Program-made: the position numbers and the translations under genes
The notes under the pieces: generated by a model
What the model saw: only the letters and a program-made list of their open reading frames with translations
What the model was told of the DNA's origin: nothing
The model's database searches: none
Part shown: piece after piece, positions 53,374 to 61,944 of the stretch
Numbering within the stretch: the stretch's first letter is position 1
Layout of the letters: each line of letters begins with the position of its first letter
Origin: an uncultured Flavobacteriaceae bacterium
Lineage (GTDB): Bacteria > Bacteroidota > Bacteroidia > Flavobacteriales > Flavobacteriaceae
Direction: 5' to 3'
DNA: 64,000 bases
Assembly (NCBI GenBank): GCA_947500575.1
Contig: CANMSI010000006.1
Span: 146,492-210,491, forward strand

Positions 53374-54219
53374 TTATACACTCTGTGTAATTTGCTGATT
53401 CCAAATACCAGTGGCAGCAGTTTCTCTAGCGAAGGCTTCAAAATCTTTTGCAGGTCTCCCTAGCACTTTGGCAACATCATCAGAGACTTCTTGATTATCA
53501 GGATTTCCTAATACTTCCAGGAATAAATATCCGAATAGCCACACATAAGAATCAGGTAGTCCTGCTTTTTTCATACCTTCCTTGAATTCGTCAATAGAAA
53601 TTGGCACAAATTGAATGTGTTTATTAATAGATTCTGCCATAATTTCAACCACTTCCTTAAAGGTTCTTTTTTGAGGCCCTGTCACAGTTATGGTTTGTTG
53701 ATTATATGAATCATCCATAATTACTTTAGAAACTACATCTGCAATATCATCTGCGTCTACAAATGGAATTTTTGCTTCGGGCATTGGTAACGCAACCGTG
53801 CCGTTTAGCACAAATTCTAAAAATGCACCTTCACTAAAATTTTGATTAAACCAGGATGCTCTAACTAATGTATAGTTTAAGCCAGAGTTTGCTACGATTT
53901 CCTCACAAGCTTCCGCTTCAGTTTCCCCTTTACCAGAGAGTAATACTACTTTTTCTAAACCAGCTTCTAAAGCTTTTTTAGTAAGTGCTGTAATAGCGTC
54001 TCTTGAGCCAGGTACTGCTAGATCTGGATAATATACGATATAGGCTCTATCCATATCTTTCAAAGCTGCATCATATGTTTCTAGATTTTCCCAATCAAAT
54101 ACTGGGTTTGTTTTTCTGCCCGCAACGCGCACAGTGTGTCCTAATTGAGTCAAATTTTCTGCAACTCGGCGACCTGTTTTTCCAGTTCCTCCAATAACTA
54201 AGATGTTTTCTGTTTTCAT
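53374..54219 (-). CDS. NmrA-like NAD(P)-binding protein
   Basis: The 281-residue atypical SDR has an N-terminal Rossmann motif ILVIGGTGKTGRRVAENL, then VRAGRKTNPVFDWENLETY and YTLVRASWFNQNFSEGAFL. It matches the NmrA/NAD(P)H-binding group that contains quinone oxidoreductases and redox-sensing regulators. The catalytic Tyr-x3-Lys pair of classical SDRs is not obvious. The substrate is unknown. Confidence 0.82.
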   Translation of the reverse strand: MKTENILVIGGTGKTGRRVAENLTQLGHTVRVAGRKTNPVFDWENLETYDAALKDMDRAYIVYYPDLAVPGSRDAITALTKKALEAGLEKVVLLSGKGETEAEACEEIVANSGLNYTLVRASWFNQNFSEGAFLEFVLNGTVALPMPEAKIPFVDADDIADVVSKVIMDDSYNQQTITVTGPQKRTFKEVVEIMAESINKHIQFVPISIDEFKEGMKKAGLPDSYVWLFGYLFLEVLGNPDNQEVSDDVAKVLGRPAKDFEAFARETAATGIWNQQITQSV

Positions 54220-54252
54220 TTTGTTTGTTTTTAAATTGATATTAATTCTACT

Positions 54253-54684
54253 TCAGTTTTTAAAACTTTTTGGTGTTACATTTATAAATAGTGCTGATTT
54301 TCTTTTGGGATAAACTTTGGTGCGCCAATACAAGGTTACTGTCGCAATAAACTCTAGTGCAATAAACCAAAAGCTGAAATCGACAAAGAAATCATAATAG
54401 GTTCCTCCATATGGAAGTATGGTAAAGGGAACAGTAATGAGTGCATCCAAAATTGCGGAAATCGTTAAGAAAATTAGGCCAATCCAAAATCCGTGAGTAC
54501 GAATGTTCTTTCCGTAATACAGTTTTGCTCCCAACCAAACCACTGGAACTATGACGATAGACAGCCATATATTGGCTTGTTGTTCTGCATTTTCTAAAAG
54601 AGGTATATAAAAGGATAATGCGTATAAGCTCACGCCAATAATCCAAATTATAATTCCAATACCAATAGCTCTTAAATGTTTCAT
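54253..54684 (-). CDS. Four-helix membrane protein (DUF5367-like)
   Basis: The 143-residue protein has four TM segments (about 5-27, 38-56, 66-88, 95-118). Its end is basic (YWRTKVYPKRKSALF). The arrangement GFWIGLIFLTISAILDALITVPF and YYDFFVDFSFWFIALEFI is like DUF5367 proteins, a call made from memory. Function unknown. It lies next to a DUF1772 membrane protein in the same orientation. Confidence 0.6.
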   Translation of the reverse strand: MKHLRAIGIGIIIWIIGVSLYALSFYIPLLENAEQQANIWLSIVIVPVVWLGAKLYYGKNIRTHGFWIGLIFLTISAILDALITVPFTILPYGGTYYDFFVDFSFWFIALEFIATVTLYWRTKVYPKRKSALFINVTPKSFKN

Positions 54685-54714
54685 AACTGTTCGTTTTTTA
54701 ATAGATGATTTTTC

Positions 54715-55206
54715 TTATTTGGTGTAAAGCATGCCTATGATTAGGAGTACAAAAGCACTAAATGAGGATACTGTTCTTATGGTATGCCAATTATTCCAAG
54801 CTTGCTCAAATTTGTTTCGGAGTTCTTGTAATTCGATTTTTGAAAGTGTTTCTAGTTTGGATTTGTCCAAAATTTCATTTAATGGAACGTTACCAAAAAT
54901 GGTTACCAAGCCAATTCCTATGAAAAAGAGGATTGCTGCAATTAGAAATAGCCAAAAGCTTGTACTGTTACTCTTGAATAAATAACTATTAAGAAAAAGT
55001 AATAATACAGGTCCAAAAAACACTACTATAAATCTGCCATTTATGATAACCCTATTCATTGATTGAAAAGACTTTAAGAAGGTAAGGTTGTCTAGCCGAC
55101 CAATTCCAGGTGTAACAGCATTAGACCAAGTAAAACATAGTCCAGCTGTTAGACCAGTAAATAGTATACCGAGTATTAAGACGATTAATTTTAGTTTAAA
55201 TTCCAT
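54715..55206 (-). CDS. DUF1772 (anthrone oxygenase-like) membrane protein
   Basis: The 163-residue protein has four TM helices. DUF1772 features are seen: GLTAGLCFTWSNAVTPGIGRLDNLTFLKSFQSMNRVI, IFGNVPLNEIL and WNNWHTIRTVSSFSAFVLL. The family includes fungal anthrone oxygenases; the bacterial role is not known. Its start overlaps the upstream c-type heme gene by 11 bp, so the two are coupled. Confidence 0.82.
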   Translation of the reverse strand: MEFKLKLIVLILGILFTGLTAGLCFTWSNAVTPGIGRLDNLTFLKSFQSMNRVIINGRFIVVFFGPVLLLFLNSYLFKSNSTSFWLFLIAAILFFIGIGLVTIFGNVPLNEILDKSKLETLSKIELQELRNKFEQAWNNWHTIRTVSSFSAFVLLIIGMLYTK

Positions 55207-55567
55207 TAGTTGAAGTTTTAGTGGATGATATCCAGGTTAATAGTTCTTGATACTCTTGAGAAGTGAGTTTTATTACTTTGCCTTTAGGCATACGTTTTTT
55301 TACAAATACTTGTGTGTAAATATCCTTAGCCCAAGTATTCATGTTTACTGTTGTGAATACGCGTGTTTTGTTGCGTTTGTGATGGCAAACGTTACATTTA
55401 TTGTCTAAAATTTGAAAGACTTTTACTTTAGAATCTTTTACTGTATAGTTTGAAACATATGCTGCCGTTAATTCATAGCTCTCTTGAATTGGCGCGTAGG
55501 TATCTGTTGAATTGACTAAAAGTGTTACAATGATTTCTATTAGAAGCTTTACTATTGTTACTATCAT
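55196..55567 (-). CDS. Small exported c-type heme protein
   Basis: The 123-residue protein has an N-terminal hydrophobic segment (signal or anchor, about 1-19). One heme c site is present: C58-N-V-C61-H62. M94 in KKRMPKGKV is the likely distal ligand. It resembles small cytochrome/heme-binding domains. It lies upstream of and overlaps the DUF1772 gene, suggesting a redox unit in the envelope. Confidence 0.75.
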   Translation of the reverse strand: MIVTIVKLLIEIIVTLLVNSTDTYAPIQESYELTAAYVSNYTVKDSKVKVFQILDNKCNVCHHKRNKTRVFTTVNMNTWAKDIYTQVFVKKRMPKGKVIKLTSQEYQELLTWISSTKTSTNGI

Positions 55568-55671
55568 TAAATTGTGTTAATTAATTTGATGATACAAAGG
55601 TGCGAAGTGTTCAAAAGGGATTTTTGACACTTATAGACAAGCTTTTGACATTTTGCGCCAAAATGGAATTT

Positions 55672-56661
55672 TTAGTTGTTTTTTCTAAATTCTGATGGAG
55701 TTAGGTTCGTCCATTTTTTAAAAGCACGATTAAAAGCACTTTGTTCGGAGAAACCTGTTAGGAAGGCAATATCGCCTATACTTTGGTCTTTATCTCGTAG
55801 CATATCTTTGGCGATTTTTTCTTGAGTCCTTTTAACTAAGTCTCGATAGGTAACACTTGCTTCAGAAAGTCTTCTGGTTAGTGTTCTGTTGCTCATGGCT
55901 AGGAGCTCACTGATATTTTGAATTGCAGGGATACCTGTTGGAAGACCATCTTTAATCAGAGCCTCTACATCGCGCACAAGTTTATTGCCGGGTATTTTAA
56001 TACCTTTGGTGTTTTCATCCACTTGCTTTAGCAAATAACTGTTTATACTTGCATCTGCCTTTGCAGTTCTTAATTTTAAGTCAGACGTTTTATAACTTAT
56101 GGAATAGTTAGGTTGGTTAAATAATATGGGACATTTAAAAGCATCTTTATAGCTGGTTAGGTCTTTAGGTATAAGGTGTTTAAAATGAACTTGGATAGGA
56201 GTAATGTCTTTTTCGGATATGGCCTGCAGCACAACAACAGTAGCTGACAAGCTAGCTTCTGTTGATAATTCCATACCCCTGCGATGCGCTTCTCGATTGA
56301 GTATAACATGAGAAACGTTTCCTTCTTCTTTAATTTCCCATACAAAGGTATTTGAGAGCAATTTAAAGTAACGATCACTGCGTTCAAAAATTTCGCCAAC
56401 CCTAGAACAGGTTCGCCATGATAGCCCTAACACTCCATAATCCTCAATAACCATTTGTTGGCCTACACGGACCCCAAATCCTGGCCCAAGTTTATCATCG
56501 AGTAGCTCATGTAAATCCAGAAATTCTTCGGCGGCAATAACCTGTATATGTTTTGCTTCATCTATTGAAGTAGGTAAATCCATAAAATCATCCCTAGACA
56601 TGCCTTCTGCTATAGCACAGTTAAGCATCTTTACATATAGACTTGCAGAAAAATATTTCAT
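55672..56661 (-). CDS. AraC-family regulator with Arabinose_bd-type sensor
   Basis: The 329-residue protein has an N-terminal sensor of the OruR/ArgR-like group (GPGFGVRVGQQMVIEDYGVLGLSWRTC). The C-terminal double HTH (about 245-327) shows SELLAMSNRTLTRRLSEASVTYRDLV and IGDIAFLTGFSEQSAFNRAFKKWTNLTPSEFR. It probably controls the heme/DUF1772 genes or a neighbour; no operator was identified. Confidence 0.85.
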   Translation of the reverse strand: MKYFSASLYVKMLNCAIAEGMSRDDFMDLPTSIDEAKHIQVIAAEEFLDLHELLDDKLGPGFGVRVGQQMVIEDYGVLGLSWRTCSRVGEIFERSDRYFKLLSNTFVWEIKEEGNVSHVILNREAHRRGMELSTEASLSATVVVLQAISEKDITPIQVHFKHLIPKDLTSYKDAFKCPILFNQPNYSISYKTSDLKLRTAKADASINSYLLKQVDENTKGIKIPGNKLVRDVEALIKDGLPTGIPAIQNISELLAMSNRTLTRRLSEASVTYRDLVKRTQEKIAKDMLRDKDQSIGDIAFLTGFSEQSAFNRAFKKWTNLTPSEFRKNN

Positions 56662-56818
56662 TTTGGTACAGAACTAACAGTTACAGTCTTTCAATTCCTT
56701 TATAATTATGTCCAACAGTTTAGTGAAGCGCAGTGGGGAGGCAGGTAAACTTTTCGTTTCTATCTAAGCACGAAGCTAAAGCTTATTGGTTCGTTTTATT
56801 TTTTCTTGTCCTAAGCTA

Positions 56819-56861
56819 AATCCATAAGATTTTGCTACATTATAAATATACACATACCTCT
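56819..56861. repeat. Long-arm repeat, copy B
   Basis: Shares AATCCATAAGATTTTGCTAC and following bases with copy A at 52974-53018 (about 80 percent). Confidence 0.45.
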
Positions 56862-56918
56862 TCGTATAAGTCAGAAGAACCCATTTAGTATAGCCATCTT
56901 TAGAGGCAGTTTTTATTA

Positions 56919-57030
56919 CTAATCTAATTCCTTTAGCGTAGCCTGAGCTTCTTGATCTCCATCCATTTCTACAGCTTTTTTTATAGTATTTAGTTGCTTC
57001 TAAATTGTCTCTAAGGGTTTGTATATGTTT
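56919..57030 (-). pseudogene. C-terminal remnant of a TPR-type protein
   Basis: On the minus strand, one frame reads LRDNLEATKYYKK and a second frame continues AVEMDGDQEAQATLKELD then stop. Joining them needs one base fewer in a run of seven As (56974-56980 as Ts on the plus strand). Together they look like the last helices of a TPR protein. Further upstream there are stops and a repeat element. It has no start and is not expected to be expressed. Confidence 0.55.
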
Positions 57031-57052
57031 AGTTAGGAGTCATGCATTACTA

Positions 57053-57099
57053 ATTTAACAAAAGGAAACCGAATCTTAGGAAAATCCGAAGGATTTTCC
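57053..57099. repeat. Intergenic hairpin repeat, copy 3 (partial)
   Basis: TTAACAAAAGG and then GGAAAATCC-GAA-GGATTTTCC (57079-57099), equivalent to the TTAACAAAAAG and hairpin of copy 2. Confidence 0.5.
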
Positions 57100-57224
57100 G
57101 CCTAACTCTGGCCAGTGCAATTAATTATACACCTTGGTACTTCTTATTTTTAGTATAATTTGAGTTTAAGACTAAACCATTATGGCAAAGTAAAGTCTAA
57201 GATGATATAACTCCAATACATAAT

Positions 57225-58529
57225 ATGATTTATAAAACTTTAATTTTTGGATATTTTCTGTTACTGTTATTAAGCTGCAGTAGTGATAACGATACCGTTT
57301 CAAATGAAGAAATAATAGATGAAAACGAAATGTCTTACCAAGCAGAAGGTTTTATAACAATAGAGAATGGCTTTGGAGGCTTAGTTGCCGATTTAGATTC
57401 TGGTGATAGATTTGCTAGAGATCATGATGCTATAGGCGACGTAAATAAGGATGGTGTAATTGATTATGTTATTGGAGCTCGATCAGATGATGACGGAGGT
57501 GTAGATGCAGGAGCAGTTTATATTCTATTTATGAATAATGATGGTTCCGTTTTATTTAATCAAAAAATATCAATGTTAGAAGGTGGTTTTAATGAAACGC
57601 TAAATGCTGGAAATTTCTTTGGTTATGGTGTTGCAGGTATTGGTGATTATGATAATGATGGCATTCCAGATATTGCAGTGTCATCACCTGTTCCTCCTAA
57701 TAACTCTTTGTATATTATTCACCTTAACGAAAACGGAACTGTAAAAGATTTTGTCAAGAATGAAAATATAATAGCTCAAGGTTTAAGTGCTATTGGGGAT
57801 ATTAATAATGATAATAAAATTGATTTAGTAGCATGTAATCCTGGATCAGATGATGGCGGTTCAAACCGTGGTGCTATTGATATTTTATTTTTAAATAATA
57901 GTTCAGAAGTTCTTTATGAAAACACAGTAACCATTAGCTCCACGCAAGGAAGTTTTGGTGAAGGATTGGAAGATAACGATCAATTTGGAGGTAGAGAAGC
58001 TGCCTTGCTTGGTGATATGAATAATGATGGGACTATAGAATTAGCTGTAGGTGCATTTATGTCTGATGGAGGAAAGGGAGCTATTTGGATACTCTCTTTA
58101 GACTCAGCAACATTTAATGTAGTTTCCAAAGTTAAAATAACGGAAGGTTTAAATGGCTTTACAGAAATGCTAGATATAGAGACAAACCCTAATGGGACTA
58201 TTGGCGGACAATTCGGCCATGCCATGTGTGTTGCAGGAGATATCGATGGTGATGGAATTAAAGAATTAATTACAGGAGCGAATCAGCAAGATGAAGGTAT
58301 TGGTTATATTTTGTATCTAAATAGTGATAAGACTGTAAAATCTTATGATAAGATTAGTGCTACCGAGGGTGGTTTTGATTTAGTCCTGGGTGATGGTGAT
58401 CGTTTTGCGCGGTCTATTTCATATGTTGGAGATTTGAAAGGAGACGGTACTATTGCAATAAACTTTGGCGGTGGAGTAGGATTAGGGGGTACAGGTTCAC
58501 TTTACACATTGTTCTTTAGACCTAATTAA
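57225..58529 (+). CDS. FG-GAP repeat lipoprotein (integrin-like beta-propeller)
   Basis: The 434-residue protein has a lipobox at LLLSCSSD. At least six FG-GAP-type blades are visible, each with a calcium-binding DxDxDG-like loop: GDVNKDGVIDYVIG, GDYDNDGIPDIAV, GDINNDNKIDLV, GDMNNDGTIELAVG, GDIDGDGIKELITG and GDLKGDGTIA. This suggests an integrin-alpha-like propeller exposed at the surface. It is the only plus-strand gene in this area. The ligand is unknown. Confidence 0.82.
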   Translation: MIYKTLIFGYFLLLLLSCSSDNDTVSNEEIIDENEMSYQAEGFITIENGFGGLVADLDSGDRFARDHDAIGDVNKDGVIDYVIGARSDDDGGVDAGAVYILFMNNDGSVLFNQKISMLEGGFNETLNAGNFFGYGVAGIGDYDNDGIPDIAVSSPVPPNNSLYIIHLNENGTVKDFVKNENIIAQGLSAIGDINNDNKIDLVACNPGSDDGGSNRGAIDILFLNNSSEVLYENTVTISSTQGSFGEGLEDNDQFGGREAALLGDMNNDGTIELAVGAFMSDGGKGAIWILSLDSATFNVVSKVKITEGLNGFTEMLDIETNPNGTIGGQFGHAMCVAGDIDGDGIKELITGANQQDEGIGYILYLNSDKTVKSYDKISATEGGFDLVLGDGDRFARSISYVGDLKGDGTIAINFGGGVGLGGTGSLYTLFFRPN

Positions 58530-58605
58530 GGAATACCTGTTTTCAGTAGGATACAAACGCAAGAGTTTTAGGGAATAAGGGATAACGGTCTCGTATAACC
58601 CTTAG

Positions 58606-59208
58606 TTACGGGTGAATATGCGTTAATTTTTGGTTTAGCACTGATTTTAGCAATTCCGAGTAGATATGGAAGTAGTCGAATCCGCCATGATTACTCTTAT
58701 ACATTGTTGTAAATAGTTGTTTTTTTATTCGTTTTAATTCGGTCAATCTGTTTTTATACATCTCAAAAATGACATCAGGATTCCATTTTTCGTCTTCCGT
58801 TTTTCCATGTCCAAGTGACATTAGAGCAATCAATTCTCCGTTTTCAGTATAAAATTCGCAATTCCAGCTCATTTGAGTGAAATGGTTTTTCGGCATATAA
58901 TTTTCCGTTTCTTTTGCGTAAACTAACTCTCCATTTTTTTCAAAGTAGATTTCTTGATAATACCTTTCCTTTTCGTGAGACTCAATTGTTATTATTCGAT
59001 TTCCATTTTTCAGATTGCATATATTCCAAAATTCTACCTTATCATTAAAGTCCGAAACTGCATCAATTCCGTACGAACAATTCGATGAGTTTTGTTTAAA
59101 TTCTGCGTTGATATTAGAACGTATTTTTTCTTCCATTTCACGCTGATTTTGAGCATTGCAATTAAAAATTCCAAGTGTTAATGTTAATGTTAGCAGTGCG
59201 ATTTTCAT
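58606..59208 (-). CDS. Exported hypothetical protein
   Basis: The 200-residue protein has a signal peptide (MKIALLTLTLTLGIFNCNAQ). The mature part is alpha/beta with no recognised domain (NICNLKNGNRIITIESHEKERYYQEI, HFTQMSWNCEFYTENGEL). Cys residues at C43 (NCSY) and C59-60 region (NICN) could form a disulphide. It converges with the FG-GAP gene. Function unknown. Confidence 0.6.
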   Translation of the reverse strand: MKIALLTLTLTLGIFNCNAQNQREMEEKIRSNINAEFKQNSSNCSYGIDAVSDFNDKVEFWNICNLKNGNRIITIESHEKERYYQEIYFEKNGELVYAKETENYMPKNHFTQMSWNCEFYTENGELIALMSLGHGKTEDEKWNPDVIFEMYKNRLTELKRIKKQLFTTMYKSNHGGFDYFHIYSELLKSVLNQKLTHIHP

Positions 59209-59345
59209 AATTGTCTACATCGTGTTTGTGTATGGTTTGTTGCGTTTGCGTTTTTTCTGTTGAAACTAAGATAGTAATTTGAGGGAAAACTACTTATGTT
59301 AACCCACTTGCCAAGCAATTAATAATACATGTTATCGGCATTTCG

Positions 59346-61115
59346 TTATTTGTTGGCCACATTACTTTTATTATCAAGTTTTGCGGCTTTTTTAGAATAT
59401 AGATTTAGAAATACAATCCATGATGTCCAACCCAAAAATAATAACCTTTGAATAAGCCCCCAATAGGCATGTACAAACTCTGGAAAAGAAGATCTGCTCA
59501 TAATAAAACCTATAGAGATTAACATCAAAAAGAGGCTAATGACGGCCTGTTTCCTAATTTTAGATAACATTTTGGCCCTCCAGAGAATTATAGTAAGTAT
59601 TGGCGCTAGGATGCTTAGTATAATACAATTGGTAAAAATGAAAAATAGCTGATTTGGGAATGGGAATAGTGACGACCCTAACATGTGTATAGGAATAAAG
59701 ATCAATGGTATGAGCGGAAGTACATTAATACTTTGTTGCTTGCAAATTTGATACGTGTTATAAATAAAAGGAATAAACAGCAAAGCAATTGTGAATTGAA
59801 TGCTTGAATTAAAAGTGCCTGAACCTGAGTAAAAAGAATCTAATAATGGGATGCCATCTCTGATATGGCTATAATTATTACCATATAAAAACCCAGAGAT
59901 TATTGTTCCGAACCAAAATAGCAGAACGATTATGTATCCTACATAAAGTGAATATTTTGTATTTGCATAGTCGCTGAATTTTAACTTACCAAGTAGGAAG
60001 AATAGCAATCCAATTCCAAAAATTAAAAGCGCTTGTATATTTCTATTCATAGAGATCGCAAATGGTTTTCCATGAATAATTTTTAATACGTCATTTAGTA
60101 TATCTTCTTTTCTAATAACTATGCCATTGGTTGCGTAAGCAATTGATAAGTTTTCTTTTGGGTAATGAAATAGACTCGATTCGGATATCCAACCCCCTGT
60201 ATGACCAAAACCTTCACTGTTTTCGAACTGAGTTTTCATGAGTCCAAGCCTATAAAAATCTTCACCTTCTAACATTTTATTGAGACTTTTTTTCGAAACT
60301 AACTTTTCATCAAACAATGCATCAATAAATAAAGTCATATCTTCCATGGTAGATACAATACCACCATCACCGGTAGCAAGATGATTCGTATAATTTGCTT
60401 CTCCAGATACAGTTTCCCAATTATTGTCAAACTGATAGGTTTCAGCAACATTATTGATTTTGCTTATTGTTTCTGTGCCAAAATGGGTATTGTTTAGATT
60501 TGCTTTAGCCGAAATTCTTTTTGACAATGCTATTTCATAAGTTGATTTATCTAATAGTTCAATGATATACCCTAAAAATAGATAGTTTGTATTGCTATAT
60601 CTAAATTGTTCGCCTGGTTTAAAATTAGGTTTGAGTTTGGAAATAATGGTGGCAACAGTGTCCTTGCTAGATATACCATGCAAGCTTATTTCCTTATCTG
60701 TATCGTTCACATAATCAAATAAACCACTTTTATGAGAAAGCATATGCTCTATGGTTATTCTTTCGGCATTTGGTAGTACAGGATAGAATGTATCTAAGGT
60801 GGTTTCTAAGGATAATTTACCTTCTTCTATCAATTGAAAAATCATTACAGTAGTATATGTCTTTGTAATAGACCAAATTCTATAATGTGTATCTGTAGTG
60901 GCATTAATTCTGTTTTCGCCTTCTATAGTTTTATAGCCTATGGCTTTAGAATAGATAAGTTTTCCGTTTTTAGAAATTGCTATACTGCCCATAGCTTCGT
61001 TTCGCTTTTCGAGCGAATTAAAAAAATCATCAAGCTTACTTTTTTTAAAATTTTGAGAAAAACTAAGACTAGATATTAAAACTAGTGTTGCAAAAATGAT
61101 TGTTTTTAATTTCAT
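59346..61115 (-). CDS. Serine hydrolase (beta-lactamase-like) with C-terminal membrane domain
   Basis: The 589-residue protein has a signal peptide, then a class C beta-lactamase/DD-peptidase-like domain. The nucleophile motif is S82-I-T-K85, the second motif YSN is in RYSNTNYLF, and HTG is in GFGHTGGW. About five to six TM helices follow (about 355-580). It may act on peptides or peptidoglycan fragments at the membrane. Paired GTCATAA sites lie just upstream, next to an XRE/membrane protein gene. Confidence 0.82.
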   Translation of the reverse strand: MKLKTIIFATLVLISSLSFSQNFKKSKLDDFFNSLEKRNEAMGSIAISKNGKLIYSKAIGYKTIEGENRINATTDTHYRIWSITKTYTTVMIFQLIEEGKLSLETTLDTFYPVLPNAERITIEHMLSHKSGLFDYVNDTDKEISLHGISSKDTVATIISKLKPNFKPGEQFRYSNTNYLFLGYIIELLDKSTYEIALSKRISAKANLNNTHFGTETISKINNVAETYQFDNNWETVSGEANYTNHLATGDGGIVSTMEDMTLFIDALFDEKLVSKKSLNKMLEGEDFYRLGLMKTQFENSEGFGHTGGWISESSLFHYPKENLSIAYATNGIVIRKEDILNDVLKIIHGKPFAISMNRNIQALLIFGIGLLFFLLGKLKFSDYANTKYSLYVGYIIVLLFWFGTIISGFLYGNNYSHIRDGIPLLDSFYSGSGTFNSSIQFTIALLFIPFIYNTYQICKQQSINVLPLIPLIFIPIHMLGSSLFPFPNQLFFIFTNCIILSILAPILTIILWRAKMLSKIRKQAVISLFLMLISIGFIMSRSSFPEFVHAYWGLIQRLLFLGWTSWIVFLNLYSKKAAKLDNKSNVANK

Positions 61116-61174
61116 ATTCGATTTGTTTTGATTGACCTCAAAAATATTCGAAAAGGGATTTTATTGGTGAAAAA

Positions 61175-61206
61175 GTCATAAGCAGTTTTTATGACATTTT
61201 TATGAC
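61175..61206. promoter_or_regulatory. Operator-like GTCATAA repeats
   Basis: GTCATAA (61175-61181) and TTATGAC (61189-61195) form an inverted repeat. A third half-site, TTATGAC, lies at 61200-61206, eleven bp on. They precede the serine hydrolase gene. Confidence 0.45.
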
Positions 61207-61216
61207 AATCGCCTTG

Positions 61217-61789
61217 CTATATCAAGTTTGGAAAGAATTTTAAAATCTGCTTATTTTTGTCTATGGCCATAGAGGTATGAATTACAATAATTATGTTTAC
61301 TGTTGTATACATAAAGTAAATTATAGGCACAGGTAATGGAATAGCTCCACCTCCTCGACCAATAATAAAGAAAAGACCAATTGCCATTGCAGACAAAAGA
61401 AAAGTACTTAGTATTTGAATGCTTAGTATTCTCCTACCCAAGCTATTTACATGTCTATTAGATTTATGAAGAAGAAAAAAAATGGTTGGAAAAATAATAT
61501 TACCAAATGGGATAAGTAAGACAGATAGAATACTGAAATTCATCAGTTTTAATTTATGGAAATCATCGTTAGCAGCGTTATTTTCTTCTGCTAAAACCAT
61601 AATATCTGAACTTTCAATATCTAGTGTTTTTGCTAATGTTTTTAAGGTATGAGGACTTCCTTTACTCAGTCCTTTTTCAATACGCTGAATAGTTCTTATA
61701 GATATACCAGATTGTTTGGCTAATTCCTCTTGGGTATAATTCTTTATTTTCCTAAATTTTTTAAGTGTATTCAGTTTTTTCGTTTTTAT
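61217..61789 (-). CDS. XRE-type HTH membrane protein with non-canonical start
   Basis: The continuous frame from ATA 61789 encodes 190 residues: KTKKLNTLKKFRKIKNYT then an XRE HTH (QEELAKQSGISIRTIQRIEKG) and four TM helices (about 80-185). An in-frame TAG lies three codons upstream of the ATA. No ATG, GTG or TTG occurs before ATG 61600, which is after the HTH. Either ATA (or another rare codon) starts the protein, or the start codon has mutated. The HTH frame is intact. Confidence 0.65.
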   Translation of the reverse strand: MKTKKLNTLKKFRKIKNYTQEELAKQSGISIRTIQRIEKGLSKGSPHTLKTLAKTLDIESSDIMVLAEENNAANDDFHKLKLMNFSILSVLLIPFGNIIFPTIFFLLHKSNRHVNSLGRRILSIQILSTFLLSAMAIGLFFIIGRGGGAIPLPVPIIYFMYTTVNIIIVIHTSMAIDKNKQILKFFPNLI

Positions 61790-61875
61790 TTTGGAAGCCT
61801 AGTTAATGAATGTCAACGGTGTTGTGCATGAAAAGTAGTTAATTAAAAATAGAATACTTTTTAGATTGTTGAAGA

Positions 61876-61910
61876 TAATAAAAAAGCGCAAACCTTATGG
61901 TTTGCGCTTT
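61876..61910 (-). terminator. Terminator of the epimerase gene
   Basis: AAAGCGCAAACC-TTAT-GGTTTGCGCTTT (61883-61910) is a perfect 12-bp stem. On the minus strand it is followed by further Ts, 35 bp after the stop at 61945. Confidence 0.85.
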
Positions 61911-61944
61911 CTTCACGATTTTTTATATACGTTATTGGGCACAG

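Larger units (their letters stand above)
56662..57224. other. Intergenic region with repeats and a gene remnant (563 bp)
   Basis: It contains repeat copy B (56819-56861), a decayed TPR fragment (56919-57030) and a hairpin repeat (57053-57099). Nothing else is assigned. Confidence 0.6.
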
